In this document: positions 1 to 9,404 of the stretch, piece after piece
Layout: each line of letters begins with the position of its first letter
Numbering within the stretch: position 1 is the first letter of the stretch
NCBI RefSeq assembly: GCF_949769285.1
Contig: NZ_OX458331.1
Span: forward strand, 1,240,001-1,304,000
DNA length: 64,000 nucleotides
DNA from: Anaerococcus sp. Marseille-Q7828
Lineage (GTDB): Bacteria > Bacillota > Clostridia > Tissierellales > Peptoniphilaceae
Direction of reading: 5' to 3'
Notes under the pieces: model-generated
The model's input: only the letters and a program-made list of their open reading frames with translations
What the model was told of the DNA's origin: nothing
The model's database searches: none
Translations under genes and position numbers: made by a program

Positions 1-581
1 GGGACTCCTTTTTTATTTATCTAAAAGAGTTAGAGAGCCTAGGATATGAAAGCAAGTATGAAATCTTAAATGCAATGGACTTTGGCATACCTCAAAAAAG
101 AGAAAGGATATTTGTTGTTTCATGTCTTGGAGCAAATAACTTTTCTTTTAATAAATTGGAGAGAAAAGAAACAAGACCACTAAGTGAATTTTTGGAAAAG
201 GATGTAAGTGAACTTTACACCATGACCCAACCTTATATGCTGAAATTTTTAAATAAAGGTATAGATAACAGTTTTAGAGGGCGACTAAAAGTGATTAAAG
301 ATTTTTCTTATACTATTTCTACAAAACAAATGAGAGTACCCAATTCTGGAATAATAGATATTGGAAATGGTAAATATAGGTATTTAACAGAAAGAGAATG
401 TTTAAGACTCATGGGTTTTGATGACAGTGATATAGATAAACTAGACAAAGTACATCCAAGAAGAAAAAATTGTACTTCAAGCAAGCTATATAAGCAGGCC
501 GGCAATTCTATTGTGGTTGATGTTTTAATGGCTATTATAAAAGAAATTCATAGAATGGAGGTAGGAAATGCAAGTAAATGA
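1..581 (+). CDS. DNA (cytosine-5) methyltransferase, C-terminal part (5' end outside window)
   Basis: The reading frame is open from base 3 and ends at 581, so this is the C-terminal portion of a Dcm-type enzyme that methylates cytosine at C5 in DNA. Visible motifs are the QKRER(I/V)F-type motif VIII, a target-recognition stretch, [12 protein letters not shown], and the AGNSIVV motif X near the end. The catalytic PCQ motif would lie upstream of the window. The next gene starts 14 bases before this stop, so the two are translationally coupled. In ICEs such enzymes usually protect the incoming element from host restriction; that role here is inferred from context. Confidence 0.85.
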   Translation, partial: DSFFIYLKELESLGYESKYEILNAMDFGIPQKRERIFVVSCLGANNFSFNKLERKETRPLSEFLEKDVSELYTMTQPYMLKFLNKGIDNSFRGRLKVIKDFSYTISTKQMRVPNSGIIDIGNGKYRYLTERECLRLMGFDDSDIDKLDKVHPRRKNCTSSKLYKQAGNSIVVDVLMAIIKEIHRMEVGNASK

Positions 582-3500
582 TTTTAAGAATATACAAGAA
601 GCAATAAAGTATGAAGTTTTGCAAGATGAAAAAGAGTATTTAAAACTCTTAAAAGTTATAGGTAACAATCAAAAATATGATTTTTCTAGCCAACTAAGTA
701 TATATAACAAAGAACCTGAAGCTAGAGCTTGTGCGACTTTTGATATGTGGAAAAAATATTTTGGTCGAGTTGTTATGAGAGGTCAAAAGGGTATTCCAAT
801 TTTAGTTGGAAGTGATGTAAATCAAAGAATTTCATATATTTTCGATATTAGTCAGACCACATCAATGGATAGGAATATCAATGAGGTTAGCTTATGGCAG
901 TTTGATCACGAAAATCATAACGAGGCTTTAAAAGAAATAATAAGAGATTTTTCATTTGAAGCTAGTGATTCACTTAATGAAAATATATTTTCTTTAAGTC
1001 GAATTTATGGAGATGAATATATTAATTTGGCTCTTGCTGATTTGAGAATAGATATAGAGGATAGACTGAGTTTTGAAAAGTTTATGAGAGACTCAATATC
1101 CTATGCAGTAGCTAATAGGTTTAATACAGTCTATCCTATGGATATGGAAAATTTAAAAAATAATTTTTCTAGGATTAATACAATTTCTTTAGAACAGATA
1201 GGTACTGTAATATCAAGAGTTAGTGAAGATATTATAGATAGAACAATAGAAAAATCTAAGGAAATGGATCGTGCTAGGCTGCTGACAGAAAGGGCCGATG
1301 CCGACTATAATAAAGATATAGAAAATATAAATGAAGATAGAGGAGGTCAAGATGATTTATATAGACGAGATGATAGGTCAAGAAGTAGAGATGGACGAGT
1401 TTTCACAGATGGAAGCGACAGAGGAAATAGCAATGAAGATCGAAGAGAAAACCTTGGACATGATGGAGAAGGATCTGGAATTTATGGAGAGATTTCCGAA
1501 TCCGACTTACGCAGTTCTAAGACTGTCTTACCTAGTAGGGAGCGAGGACATGGAGAACTGGAAGAAACTTCAGGAAATGTACGAGGAGAAAACACTTTTG
1601 AATCATCTGAAGGAAATTCAAGATCAGGCAGTGGACTTTATCAAGAGAGAGAAAGTCAAGATGATGAAAGCACAAGGATTGACAGAGAAGATGATGAGAG
1701 AGAATCCAGAGGAATACCAAGGACAGATGAACAACTTGATAGCAACAGTGAAGAGAATAGCAATCAAGGAATACGTGGAAGCTTAGAAAATGAAATAAGC
1801 CAAGAAAAGGAAGCTGATGAAGCTTCTTTTTTTGATGATAAAAACACTGAAAACGGAAAAGATTATTGGATTGTAGAATTTAATGAAAACCACGAATTAG
1901 TTCCCGATTATAGTGGGCAGATAGTAACTAAAGACTTAATTAATGTCCTAAGACAAAAGGATATTGATGTTAAAGACCATAATCAAACTCTTGGAGAAAA
2001 TGAATTTGGAGAAATGACTGATGATTATATCGGATATTTCAAATTCTATTTTGACCACTATGTAGACGGAGAAGTTGTCGAGCATTATAGGATTGACCTT
2101 GGTGATGGTGAGGAAGTAAATGAGCGTGAATTTTCATATTTAGTAGAACAAGTTGCATTAAGTGAGGAAAAATCTTTACAAGAAGAAGTTAAGGAAAAGA
2201 TAGAGCCTAAGTTTAAGATAGGTGATCAGGTTAGATATAAAGATAAGGACTTTACCATTACAGATTTTGATGAACTAAGTGGAGGACTTAAAACTGTAAC
2301 CATTAGAGATAATATGGAATATATGGGAGGTATGAATAGGGGTTCGGAAGTAATTCCATATAGAAACGATTCATACCTTGAAGAAATCTTTGAAAATCTA
2401 AGTCAAACATCAGAAAAACTAGCAGTAAAGGTTGGTAAGGAATTTATTTTAGAAGATGAGAATACCTTTGATGGAATTAACTTAATTGAAACTGGAACTA
2501 AGGTAGAAGTTAATGGCGAAGAATTTCCTTTATATAAGGGTAAAACATTTGAAGAAAGTAGAAAGATTGATGAGCTTTTAGATAGTGGAAATTATGAGAT
2601 ATACAAATTATCTGAGTATGAAAAACAAATTGAAAGACAAGTAGAACAAGAAAGCTTTATAGATAACCACAATCCTGAAATTGACCAAATGATGGATAGA
2701 TACAATGTCCCAAGACAAGCAGCCGAAAACTTATTTAGGGGTAAAGAAGATTTAAATAATCTAGGCTATGAACCTAATAAGGAAAGACTAAGTTTTGCTA
2801 GAAATTATGATTTGAAAAATCATATCTACTCAGAATACCTTACACCATCAGAAAAGCTAGATAAAAATATCAAAGCTATTAAAATGCTAAAAAGACTTGA
2901 AAATGAAAATAGGAGTCCAAGAGAGTATGAACAAGCCTATCTGGCTGATTATCTGGGTTGGGGTGGTCTTGCCGATGTCTTTGATGAAGAAAAGGGAGGA
3001 CAATGGCTCGAAGCAAGAAATATTTTAAAAGAAAATCTAACAAATGATGAGTATATGAATGCTAAAGAGTCTACTTTAACATCATTTTATACACCTAGAG
3101 AGGTAATGGATGGAATATATAAGACTCTAACAGATATGGGGTTTAAGACCGGGAATATCCTTGAGCCATCTGCAGGGGTCGGTAATTTTATTGGTAATAT
3201 TCCAAATGAAATGAAAGCGTCTAAAATCTATGGAGTAGAAAAAGATAGTCTAAGCGGAAGAATAGCAAGAGAACTTTATCCTGAAGCTAATATTCAAATT
3301 AGAGGCTTTGAAGAAACAAACTTCTCAAATAATTTCTTTGACTTGGTAATAGGAAATGTTCCCTTTGGAGATTTTAAAGTTAACGATCGTGAATATAACA
3401 GAAATAACTTTCTGATTCACGATTATTTTTTTGCAAAGTCAATAGATAAGGTTAGGAATGGAGGAATTATTGTCTTCATAACATCATCTGGAACTATGGA

Positions 3501-6500
3501 TAAAAAAGATGAATCTGTTAGAAAATATATTAATGCAAGATGTGAGTTTTTAGGAGCTATGAGGCTTCCTAATACAACATTTAAAGGACTTGCTGGTACA
3601 GAGGTTACTTCAGATATTATTTTCTTGAAAAAGAGAGATTCAGTTATAGAAAGAGATGATGATTGGATACACCTAGCAACTGATAAAAATGGTTTGACTT
3701 ACAACAAATATTTTGTAGATAATCCTCAAATGGTATTAGGGGATATGAAAGAAGTATCTGGAAGATTTGGAAATACAATTACTTGTGATGAAAGAGAAGA
3801 CGAAAATCTAAAAGATTTAATGGATCTTGCAAGTAAGGAAATATCTTCAAATTCAAAATATGAAGAGGTCGAACTATTGGAAGATGAGGAATTAAGTCTT
3901 CCAGCAACAGACGATGTTAAGAATTTTTCTTACACTATCATTGATGAAGAAGTCTACCTAAGAGAAAACTCAGTCTTAATCAAGCAGAATATATCAGATA
4001 AAAACAAAGAAAAGATAAAAGATTATCTTGATGTAATGAGTGCTTTAAAAGATGTAATAGAAAAACAAAAGGATGATTTTTCTGATGAAGAAATAAAAGA
4101 GTCACAAGCAAAGTTAAATGAAGTCTATGATAACTTTTCAAAGAAACATGGCTTTATTAACTCCTTATCAAACACTAGAGCCTTAAAGGAAGACTCAAAC
4201 TTTCCTTTAGTATCATCAATAGAAATACTTGATGATGAGGATAATTTCAAAGCTAAGAGTGATATATTCTCAAAAAGAACAATAACAAAGGCAAAAGTAG
4301 TAGACCATGTAGATACTTCTCTTGAAGCTTTAGTTTTATCAGTTTCACAAAAGGGATATGTAGACTTTGAATATATGGAATCTATCACTAATAAAGATAG
4401 GGACACCTTAATTGGTGAACTTGAAGGCGAGATATTTTTAGATATTAAGGACACAGACCTAATAAATAACAGAATGCCCTTTGAGAACTTTGACAATGAC
4501 GATCCATTTCATTTTTCATATGTATCTGCTGACGAGTATCTAAGTGGCAATATTAGAGAAAAGATTGGTTATCTCAATTCATATATCGGAGAAATTGAAA
4601 ATGTAATAGATTTAGCACCTTCTGAAAAGAAAGACACATTATTAAACGAGTTAGGCAAACTCAAATATCAAAGAGAAAAATTACAAGAAGTTATGCCTGA
4701 AGAACTCACTGCTTCTGATATAAATGTAAGGTTAGGAGCAACATGGATACCTCAGAAAGATATAGAAGACTTTACTTTTAATCTTTTAAAAACACCAGGT
4801 TATGATAGGTGGAATATAAATGTTAGGTTCTCGCCACACACAAGTGAATGGAACATTGAAGGTAAAAGTGTTGACTCAACTAATGACCTTGCTAACATGA
4901 CTTATGGTACAAGTAGAGTGAATGCCTATAAGCTAATTGAAAATGCTCTTAATCTAAAAGATACGAAGGTATTTGACCAAGTAATAAATGATGATGGGTC
5001 TAAGACTTCTGTATTGAATAAAAAAGAAACTATGCTTGCAAGTCAAAAGCAAGAACTGATAAAAGAAGAATTTAAGAATTGGATATTTGAAGATCCTGAT
5101 AGAAGATATAGGCTAGAAAAGATTTATAATGAAAAATTCAATTCAATTAGAAATAGAGAATTTGATGGTTCTAACTTAACTTTTGATGGAATGAATACTG
5201 AAATTAGACTTCGAGAACATCAAAAAAATGCCATAGCAAGGACTCTTTATGGTGGGAATACACTACTTGCCCATGTAGTAGGAGCAGGAAAAACTTTTGA
5301 AATGGTAGCTTCTGCTATGGAATCTAAAAAGTTAGGACTTGCAAGTAAATCATTATTTGTAGTTCCTAACCATCTAACCACTCAAATTGGTAGAGAGTTT
5401 ATGCAGTTATATCCTTCAGCAAACATTATGGTGGCCGATAAAAAAGACTTTCAACCCAAAAATAGGAAAAGATTTATTGGTAGGATTGCAACAGGAGAAT
5501 ATGATGCGGTCATCATAGGACACTCTCAATTTGAAAAAATACCGATGTCTAAGGAATATCAGGTAAGGCATATACAAGACCAAATAGATGATATAGTTTC
5601 CTTTATTGATGAGAACAAAAGAAATAGAGGGGAAAATTTCACTGTAAAACAACTAGAAAAGACAAAGAAGAAACTTTTAGTAAGACTTGAAAAACTAAAT
5701 GATGATTTTAAAAAAGATGATGTAATAACCTTTGAAGAACTAGGAGTAGATAAGTTATTTATAGACGAAGCTCATAATTACAAAAACCTATTCTTGCATA
5801 CAAAGATGAGAAATGTTGCGGGTATCGGTCAGAGTGAAGCCTTTAAGTCTTCAGATATGTATATGAAATGTAGGTATATGGATGAAATGACAGGTGGAAA
5901 GGGAGTTGTATTTGCTACTGGTACACCAATATCAAATTCAATGACAGAGCTTTATACCATGCAAAGATACCTTCAATATGATGATTTAAAGGCAAGAGGA
6001 TTAGAACATTTTGATGCCTGGGCTTCTACTTTTGGAGAAACAGAAAATACCTTTGAATTATCTCCAGAAGGCACTGGATATAGGCAAAAGACAAGATTTT
6101 CAAAGTTCTATAACTTGCCAGAGTTGATGAGCATGTTTAAAGAAGTAGCAGATATAAAGACTTCAGATATGTTAAATTTGCCAGTTCCTGAAGCAAATTT
6201 TGAAGTTATAAAAACAAAACCTACTGAGGAACAAAAAGAAATATTAGAAGCTATTTCAGAAAGAGCTGATGCGGTTAGAAACAACCAAGTCGAGCCAACA
6301 GAAGATAATATGCTAAAGATTACAAATGATGGTAAGAAACTTGCTCTAGATCAAAGATTAATAAATCCACTACTTCCAGATGATCCTAATTCAAAGGTAA
6401 ATGTATGTGTAAAAAATATCTTTTCGATCTGGGATAAAACAAAAGAAAAATCATCGACACAATTAGTATTTTCAGATATGTCTACACCAAAAGGAGATGG

Positions 6501-6822
6501 AGAATTTAATATCTATGATGATATTAGAAACAAGCTAGTGAATATGGGAATACCAAAAGATGAAATAGCCTTTATCCACGAAGCAGATACAGACAAACAA
6601 AAAGATGAACTATTCTCCAAGGTAAGAAAAGGAGAAGTAAGAGTATTATTAGGTTCTACTCAAAAAATGGGAGCAGGTACAAATGTACAAAATAAACTAA
6701 TAGCCTTACACGATTTAGACGTCCCTTGGAGACCGTCTGATTTGGAGCAGTTCCAAGTGGGACAAGTAAAAAAAACAAGGACTATCTCAATAAATACTAA
6801 CGTAAGCACAAGTATAAAATAG
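568..6822 (+). CDS. SNF2-family helicase/DNA methylase of the ICE, 5' fragment (interrupted by IME1)
   Basis: This 2084-codon frame is the N-terminal four fifths of a giant ICE-encoded protein. The first 80 residues resemble an ArdC-type N-terminal domain. Residues about 240-430 are a low-complexity R/E/D/G/S-rich linker. A methylase-like part has [11 protein letters not shown] near 795, the SAM site [11 protein letters not shown] near 865 and GNVPFG near 930. The helicase part has Walker A (VVGAGKTFE, about 1570), DEAH (about 1732) and ATGTPISNS (about 1783). Native sequence ends at Glu2060 of the conserved PSDLEQ. The last 24 residues (FQVGQVKK... to the stop) are encoded by the inserted element. 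Motif VI is lost, so helicase activity is probably abolished while IME1 is integrated. The start at 568 has GGAGGTAGGA upstream. Confidence 0.85.
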   Translation: MQVNDFKNIQEAIKYEVLQDEKEYLKLLKVIGNNQKYDFSSQLSIYNKEPEARACATFDMWKKYFGRVVMRGQKGIPILVGSDVNQRISYIFDISQTTSMDRNINEVSLWQFDHENHNEALKEIIRDFSFEASDSLNENIFSLSRIYGDEYINLALADLRIDIEDRLSFEKFMRDSISYAVANRFNTVYPMDMENLKNNFSRINTISLEQIGTVISRVSEDIIDRTIEKSKEMDRARLLTERADADYNKDIENINEDRGGQDDLYRRDDRSRSRDGRVFTDGSDRGNSNEDRRENLGHDGEGSGIYGEISESDLRSSKTVLPSRERGHGELEETSGNVRGENTFESSEGNSRSGSGLYQERESQDDESTRIDREDDERESRGIPRTDEQLDSNSEENSNQGIRGSLENEISQEKEADEASFFDDKNTENGKDYWIVEFNENHELVPDYSGQIVTKDLINVLRQKDIDVKDHNQTLGENEFGEMTDDYIGYFKFYFDHYVDGEVVEHYRIDLGDGEEVNEREFSYLVEQVALSEEKSLQEEVKEKIEPKFKIGDQVRYKDKDFTITDFDELSGGLKTVTIRDNMEYMGGMNRGSEVIPYRNDSYLEEIFENLSQTSEKLAVKVGKEFILEDENTFDGINLIETGTKVEVNGEEFPLYKGKTFEESRKIDELLDSGNYEIYKLSEYEKQIERQVEQESFIDNHNPEIDQMMDRYNVPRQAAENLFRGKEDLNNLGYEPNKERLSFARNYDLKNHIYSEYLTPSEKLDKNIKAIKMLKRLENENRSPREYEQAYLADYLGWGGLADVFDEEKGGQWLEARNILKENLTNDEYMNAKESTLTSFYTPREVMDGIYKTLTDMGFKTGNILEPSAGVGNFIGNIPNEMKASKIYGVEKDSLSGRIARELYPEANIQIRGFEETNFSNNFFDLVIGNVPFGDFKVNDREYNRNNFLIHDYFFAKSIDKVRNGGIIVFITSSGTMDKKDESVRKYINARCEFLGAMRLPNTTFKGLAGTEVTSDIIFLKKRDSVIERDDDWIHLATDKNGLTYNKYFVDNPQMVLGDMKEVSGRFGNTITCDEREDENLKDLMDLASKEISSNSKYEEVELLEDEELSLPATDDVKNFSYTIIDEEVYLRENSVLIKQNISDKNKEKIKDYLDVMSALKDVIEKQKDDFSDEEIKESQAKLNEVYDNFSKKHGFINSLSNTRALKEDSNFPLVSSIEILDDEDNFKAKSDIFSKRTITKAKVVDHVDTSLEALVLSVSQKGYVDFEYMESITNKDRDTLIGELEGEIFLDIKDTDLINNRMPFENFDNDDPFHFSYVSADEYLSGNIREKIGYLNSYIGEIENVIDLAPSEKKDTLLNELGKLKYQREKLQEVMPEELTASDINVRLGATWIPQKDIEDFTFNLLKTPGYDRWNINVRFSPHTSEWNIEGKSVDSTNDLANMTYGTSRVNAYKLIENALNLKDTKVFDQVINDDGSKTSVLNKKETMLASQKQELIKEEFKNWIFEDPDRRYRLEKIYNEKFNSIRNREFDGSNLTFDGMNTEIRLREHQKNAIARTLYGGNTLLAHVVGAGKTFEMVASAMESKKLGLASKSLFVVPNHLTTQIGREFMQLYPSANIMVADKKDFQPKNRKRFIGRIATGEYDAVIIGHSQFEKIPMSKEYQVRHIQDQIDDIVSFIDENKRNRGENFTVKQLEKTKKKLLVRLEKLNDDFKKDDVITFEELGVDKLFIDEAHNYKNLFLHTKMRNVAGIGQSEAFKSSDMYMKCRYMDEMTGGKGVVFATGTPISNSMTELYTMQRYLQYDDLKARGLEHFDAWASTFGETENTFELSPEGTGYRQKTRFSKFYNLPELMSMFKEVADIKTSDMLNLPVPEANFEVIKTKPTEEQKEILEAISERADAVRNNQVEPTEDNMLKITNDGKKLALDQRLINPLLPDDPNSKVNVCVKNIFSIWDKTKEKSSTQLVFSDMSTPKGDGEFNIYDDIRNKLVNMGIPKDEIAFIHEADTDKQKDELFSKVRKGEVRVLLGSTQKMGAGTNVQNKLIALHDLDVPWRPSDLEQFQVGQVKKTRTISINTNVSTSIK
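6745..6760 (+). other. Left attachment junction of IME1 (attL)
   Basis: The GAGCA core lies at 6745-6749, inside the codons for Leu-Glu-Gln of the helicase. Native gene sequence lies to the left. Element sequence starts at about 6750 with GTTCCAAGTGG, which is nearly the inverse complement of CCACTTCGGAC at 15650-15660 next to the other end. The exact crossover dinucleotide within GAGCA cannot be fixed by eye. Confidence 0.8.
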
Positions 6823-6846
6823 GCTAAAGTGACTTATCAGCCTATT
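6818..6846 (+). terminator. Hairpin at the left end of IME1
   Basis: AATAGGCT at 6818-6825 pairs with AGCCTATT at 6839-6846. It begins at the new stop codon of the truncated helicase and probably shields IME1 from transcription arriving from the ICE. There is no long T-run, so termination is inferred. Confidence 0.45.
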
Positions 6847-6892
6847 TATGATACAATATATCTTAACAATAAAACGGATAAGGGGTAATAAT

Positions 6893-7105
6893 ATGGCAAT
6901 TTCTTATAAACCATTATGGCACTTATTGGTAGAAAGAGAAATGAACAAAGAAGACTTAAAAAGAGCTGCAAACATAACAAGCAACATAGTTTCAAGAATG
7001 AGCAAAAATTCTTATGTGAACTTAGAGTCACTAGAAAAGATTTGCCTGGCATTGGATTGCAGAATTGAAGATGTTATAGAGATTCATATAAATGAGGTGG
7101 AATAA
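6893..7105 (+). CDS. XRE-family (Cro/C1-type) transcriptional regulator of IME1
   Basis: A 70-residue single-domain helix-turn-helix protein. It has the ANITSNIVSRMSKN recognition helix region and the C-terminal pattern LEKICLALDCRIEDVIE, typical of small YozG-like XRE regulators. The start is chosen at 6893 because AAGGGGTAATA precedes it; an earlier in-frame codon has no such site. It is the first gene inside IME1 and is likely to control the element or the genes just downstream. Its targets are unknown. Confidence 0.8.
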   Translation: MAISYKPLWHLLVEREMNKEDLKRAANITSNIVSRMSKNSYVNLESLEKICLALDCRIEDVIEIHINEVE

Positions 7106-7106
7106 A

Positions 7107-7432
7107 ATTGGAAAATCTATCACAGATCAGAAGAGCTGAAATGCTTGAATACCTAGATCATCTAAAAGAAATTCCACAGATGATGAAAGTAGGATTGCAC
7201 TTAGCAAGATTGAAACAGCCTTAACTGAGAAAAAATATGGATTAGTTTGGGAAGAACACGAAGAAGAAGTGGCAAACAACTCGTTCATATCATACTAGTT
7301 TTTAGAGAGGTAGAAGACAAAAATATATTAGCTGATGAAAATGGAGATTTTAATTTTCTTTTAGAGGAGGATAATCTACACTCCCTTAAATTATTGGAAA
7401 AGACTAGAAGATTTATTTTAATGAGGTGTTAG
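7107..7432 (+). pseudogene. Remnant of a type III restriction-modification methyltransferase (Mod) N-terminus
   Basis: The first frame gives LENLSQIRRAEMLEYLDHLK. After a frameshift near 7173 it continues TDDESRIALSKIETALTEK and GLVWEEHEEEV, shifts again near 7270, then reads FREVEDKNILADENGDFNF and LHSLKLLEKT. This resembles the N-terminal region of Mod subunits just before their catalytic motif. Two frameshifts and the absence of the rest show it is dead. It lies directly after the XRE gene and runs into the next ORF, so a larger defence locus was probably deleted here. Confidence 0.6.
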
Positions 7433-7855
7433 ATGACAGAAAATAACATTCCAAAAGTATTTATATCATATTCATGGGAAAGTAAAGAACACTCTGATTG
7501 GGTTAAATATTTAGCAGATAAATTATTAGCAGACGGTATTGAAACCATAATAGATAGCTATGATGTAAGTCCAGGGGATAGACTTCCAAAATTTATGGAA
7601 AGCTCGATAAGAGATAGTGATTATGTAATAATAATATGCACTGAAGAGTATAAAAGGAAAGCTAATAATAGAGAAAAAGGTGTAGGTTATGAAAGTCATA
7701 TAATATCTGCGTAACTCTACAACAATCACAATGATAGGAAGTTTATTCCAATCATTAGACAAGGAGATTTCAATACAGCTTTACCTACTTACCTAGACGG
7801 AAAACTTGCAATAGATTTAAGAGGTAATTCATTTAATGAATGTGAGAATATCTAA
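7433..7855 (+). pseudogene. SEFIR/TIR-like domain protein, interrupted by a nonsense codon and truncated
   Basis: The start has GAGGTG upstream. Residues 8-90 read KVFISYSWESKEHSDWVKYLAD, then DSYDVSPGDRLPKFMESSIRDSD and VIIICTEEYKRKA, which is the SEFIR/TIR-like signalling fold. An in-frame TAA at 7712-7714 follows residue 93. Beyond it the same frame continues sensibly (LYNNHNDRKFIPIIRQGDF, TALPTYLDGKLAIDLRG) to 7855, so a GAA-to-TAA-like change in an originally longer gene is likely. SEFIR/TIR proteins often act in antiphage defence as the sensor or effector half of a multi-domain protein; the partner domain is missing here. Confidence 0.65.
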
Positions 7856-7892
7856 AAAACTAGACAAGAACCATTCCTATAGGAATGGCTAA
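7834..7892 (+). pseudogene. Fragment of a serine recombinase gene fused to the SEFIR remnant
   Basis: Bases 7834-7868 match 15381-15415 of the IME1 recombinase gene at 33 of 35 positions and encode LMNVRISKKLDK against MNVSISKKQDK. The match ends beside a perfect 18-base palindrome, CCATTCCTATAGGAATGG (7871-7888). This looks like a deletion scar left by a related recombinase gene. Confidence 0.5.
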
Positions 7893-7910
7893 ATACTGAC
7901 ACAAAAAAAT

Positions 7911-7952
7911 GTATCAACCATTGCCCTTTTATCAGGATTTAGGTTGATACAC
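7911..7952. repeat. Inverted repeat between the defence remnant and dps
   Basis: TGTATCAACC near 7911 is the inverse complement of GGTTGATACA near 7942, with a loop of about 21 bases. It may terminate transcription from either side, or be a relic of an element end. Confidence 0.4.
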
Positions 7953-8018
7953 AAAATTATTTACAGACCCTAATTATAGGATGACAGTAATTCAAAGTTC
8001 TACAAAAGTTAATTTTGC

Positions 8019-8447
8019 CTATTTAAGGCTTGATTCCACAAACCAAATTTGTTTGTTGTAGTCCTCTATATGATCTTCCATAGCATTAGCTACAGGGAAA
8101 TTATCAGCTTCATCTGCTTCCTTTCTAATCTCTAGTGCGAGTTCTTTTTGAAGTTTTATGTCAGATAGGACTATTTCTAATGCTTCTTTAATAGATACTT
8201 CTTTAGAAGTTTCAATCTCTTTGATTGTAGAAATTTCTAAATATTCTTTTAGATTAGCAACTGGAAATTCTCCAGACATTCTGATAAGCTCAGCAACTTC
8301 ATCAAGTCTTTCACCAGCCTTATCATATTCAGATTCAAGATACTCATGTACAGATACAAATTGAGAGCCTACGATATTCCAATGTAGATTATGGATTTTA
8401 ATGTTTAGTACTGCAAGATTTGCAAGATATGTGTTTAATTTTGTCAT
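8019..8447 (-). CDS. dps: Dps-family ferritin-like DNA-binding protein
   Basis: A 142-residue protein with the Dps ferroxidase signature: NLHWNIVGSQFVSVHEYLESEYD near residues 20-40 followed by DEVAELIRMSGEFP. Dps dodecamers oxidise and store iron, bind DNA and protect it from peroxide. It reads opposite to the rest of IME1 and has its own strong AAAGGAGG site before the ATG. There is no obvious targeting sequence, so it is cytoplasmic. A stress-protection gene as cargo on a mobilizable element of an anaerobe is plausible adaptive baggage; its promoter region (8450-8570) is very AT-rich. Confidence 0.9.
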   Translation of the reverse strand: MTKLNTYLANLAVLNIKIHNLHWNIVGSQFVSVHEYLESEYDKAGERLDEVAELIRMSGEFPVANLKEYLEISTIKEIETSKEVSIKEALEIVLSDIKLQKELALEIRKEADEADNFPVANAMEDHIEDYNKQIWFVESSLK

Positions 8448-8768
8448 TTTCTTCCTCCTTTAAAATGATTTTAATTATCTTTATCATTATATGCAATAAT
8501 AATAAAAAAGTCAAGTCCATAATATTGAATAAAATTTACTAGCAAATATTTATTATTAAATCCTAATATCGTAAAAATGAACAGAAGAAAATTAATTCAG
8601 AGATACAAAATCACATCATGCAACAAAAAGGAATGGAAGAAAGATAGAACATATACAAAAGGAAATATTAGATATTATCGAAAAGAGTATTATATAAATT
8701 TAATAATGAAACTTTGAAAGGGATAGCAGAAATGTTATCTCTTTTTTAATACAAGAAAGGATATAAGT
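8448..8768. other. Intergenic region between dps and the DUF3847-like gene
   Basis: No convincing gene is seen. The left part carries the dps promoter region, read leftwards. GGGATA (about 8718) and TATCTC (about 8734) followed by six Ts form a small terminator-like hairpin at 8717-8746. A 46-codon ORF at 8577-8717 lacks a ribosome binding site. Confidence 0.5.
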
Positions 8769-9059
8769 ATGAAAAAATTAGAACAAATAAGACAAGAGTC
8801 AAAAGAAATAAAAGATAAAATTGATAATACAGAAGAAAGATTAAGGCAACTAAAAAATCAAGAAAAGAAGATATTAAAACAAGACATAGTAAAAAGAAGA
8901 AAAGAAAGAACACATAGGCTAATAACAAGAGGAGCAATCTTAGAAAGCCTTATAGAAAATTCAGAAGAACTAACAGATGAAGAAATAAAAATCCTACTAG
9001 AAGAAGCAACAAAGACAAAAGAATTTAAAGAAACACTAAGAATAATGAGAGCAAATTAA
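8769..9059 (+). CDS. Small coiled-coil mobilization accessory protein, DUF3847-like
   Basis: A 96-residue, highly charged protein. Residues 1-40 form a predicted coiled coil (IRQESKEIKDKIDNTEERL), followed by KRRKERTHRLITRGAILESL, which resembles the DUF3847 family. Such genes commonly lie just upstream of MobA/MobL relaxase genes and the transfer origin, as here, so a relaxosome accessory role is likely. It starts after AAGAAAGGATATAAGT. The family assignment is from memory of the motif and has not been searched. Confidence 0.65.
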   Translation: MKKLEQIRQESKEIKDKIDNTEERLRQLKNQEKKILKQDIVKRRKERTHRLITRGAILESLIENSEELTDEEIKILLEEATKTKEFKETLRIMRAN

Positions 9060-9079
9060 GAAAAAATAAAGGGGTTTGT

Positions 9080-9320
9080 AAATAATCAAATCTCCCTTAG
9101 ATTTTCTAAGGGCGCAATTATACACCCTAAAGGGTGCTTGCGTCCTGCGGAGCCAAACCCTTGCAGGGAGCAACAACCATTCGCTTTTTAAAAGTCAAGG
9201 GTAAATAAACTCGCTAACGCTCGCCCTTGACTTTTAAAATTTGAAATGAAAGTAACAATTAAGCCGACATACTGAAACAACAAAAATTAATTCAGTAGTC
9301 GGCTTTTTCTATTCTATCAT
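9080..9320 (+). other. Candidate transfer origin (oriT) region of IME1
   Basis: A 340-base non-coding gap before the relaxase gene is packed with hairpins. CACCC TAAA GGGTG lies near 9123-9137. AAAAGTCAAGGG near 9197 faces CCCTTGACTTTT near 9227. GCCGACATACTGAA near 9262 faces TTCAGTAGTCGGC near 9292. Its position directly upstream of a MobA/MobL gene and the GC-rich GCTTGCGTCCTGCGG stretch make it the best oriT candidate. The nick site cannot be identified by eye. Confidence 0.55.
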
Positions 9321-9404
9321 TTCAAAACGCTCATTCACAAAGAGGATATAGAAAATCTATTAAGCCTCCACATAAAACAACAAAAAAGAAAGGAAGTGAT
9401 AAAA

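Noticed and set aside
1331..1786. 151-codon plus-strand ORF inside the SNF2 gene
   Set aside because: It overlaps the low-complexity R/E/D-rich linker of the real gene in another frame; the purine-rich composition leaves several frames open.
8577..8717. 46-codon ORF upstream of the DUF3847-like gene
   Set aside because: There is no ribosome binding site or recognisable sequence; it probably arises by chance in AT-rich DNA.
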